The notes under the pieces were generated by a model. It was not told where the DNA came from. It saw only the letters and a program-made list of their open reading frames with translations, and searched no databases. 64,000 nt of DNA from Acetomicrobium hydrogeniformans ATCC BAA-1850 (lineage in GTDB: Bacteria; Synergistota; Synergistia; Synergistales; Acetomicrobiaceae), in assembly GCF_000160455.2 (NCBI RefSeq), contig NZ_ACJX03000001.1, forward strand, positions 434,001 through 498,000. The letters are read 5' to 3'. Positions 63,882-64,000 of this stretch are shown in pieces; within the stretch, counting starts at the first letter, position 1, and every line of letters starts with the position of its first letter. The position numbers and the translations under genes are program-made.

Positions 63882-64000
63882 ATGACAAGTAATCCGCTTA
63901 CTCCCGCTGAAAGTACCGATTTAAGACAAATAGTTTATAACAAGATAAGGGACGCAATAATAATGGGAATCATCAAACCGGGAGAAAAACTCTCCGAGAC
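63882..64000 (+). CDS. GntR-family regulator, N-terminal part (runs off the window)
   Basis: From ATG 63882, after AAGGAGG, 39 residues are visible. IVYNKIRDAIIMGIIKPGEKLSE is the start of a GntR winged-helix domain, FadR-like spacing. The effector domain is outside the window, so ligand and targets are unknown. Confidence 0.82.
   Translation, partial: MTSNPLTPAESTDLRQIVYNKIRDAIIMGIIKPGEKLSE

Noticed and set aside
1-64000. CRISPR arrays, insertion sequences, prophage genes, tRNA or rRNA genes
   Set aside because: I found no regularly spaced direct repeats, transposase motifs, phage structural genes or cloverleaf/rRNA signatures. A tRNAscan or Infernal run would be needed to exclude small RNAs fully.

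Overview
The window is ordinary chromosomal DNA of a strictly anaerobic, amino-acid/peptide-using diderm bacterium. The mix of TAXI-type TRAP transporter, LIV-type and glutamate transporters, M20 amidohydrolase, RpiR regulator, SpoVS, a heptosyltransferase-like GT9 enzyme, corrinoid enzymes and tungstate uptake best fits Synergistota (Acetomicrobium/Anaerobaculum-like). This assignment is inference from gene content; there is no rRNA in the window to confirm it. Starts are often TTG or GTG behind strong GGAGG-type Shine-Dalgarno (SD) sequences, and several were moved from the longest ORF to the SD-supported codon.

Layout. 1-2.2 kb: the 5' part of gltS (minus) and the end of a branched-chain amino acid ABC operon whose livG has lost its Walker A half. 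2.3-2.8 kb: a rhodanese-like gene with an in-frame UGA at its catalytic position (a probable selenoprotein), followed by a 40-residue Cys-rich mini-protein. 2.9-6.3 kb (minus): arsC-like phosphatase/reductase, guaA and an HtrA protease. 6.6-8.5 kb: cheX and an RpiR regulator. 8.5-14 kb (minus): metal-dependent hydrolase, GT9, a small unknown, aspS, hisS, spoVS. 14.5-16 kb: DUF1538 membrane protein with a PII-like protein, then a basic unknown. 16.2-20 kb (minus): cold-shock protein, tRNA-binding protein and a TAXI/TRAP transporter. 20-23.6 kb: a stand-alone hisD coupled to a MetH-activation-like protein, and an M20 amidohydrolase.

23.6-32.1 kb is the most distinctive accessory block: two exported double-rhodanese proteins, a fused pair of 'arsenosugar' glycosyltransferase domains, a TVP38-type membrane protein, an 870-residue FAD/Fe-S/CCG oxidoreductase, an ArsS-family radical SAM enzyme and its CPYC peroxidase-like partner. 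No ArsM methyltransferase is present in the window. A perfect 56-bp palindrome lies between two of these genes.

32-43 kb: M48 protease, thiD-thiM-thiE with ychF, a sodium:solute symporter, Nudix hydrolase, DUF4139 protein and feoAB. 43-51 kb: a FecCD/FepC-type ABC transporter lacking its binding protein, a short LacI regulator, a YjfB-like motility peptide, an enoate-reductase-type flavoenzyme, a decayed OPT transporter fragment, an L,D-transpeptidase and a uridine-kinase-like enzyme. 51-57.4 kb: a glycine betaine/proline ABC operon and a tungstate (tup) operon headed by a molybdenum/tungsten-cofactor riboswitch candidate. 57.5-64 kb: panF-yhdT-like symporter pair, ilvD, aminotransferase, a Cas4-like nuclease split into two membrane-anchored polypeptides, thioesterase, cobalamin adenosyltransferase and the start of a GntR regulator.

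The strongest candidates for new biology are the seleno-rhodanese with its cysteine mini-protein, the ArsS/rhodanese/glycosyltransferase cluster, and the split membrane Cas4.
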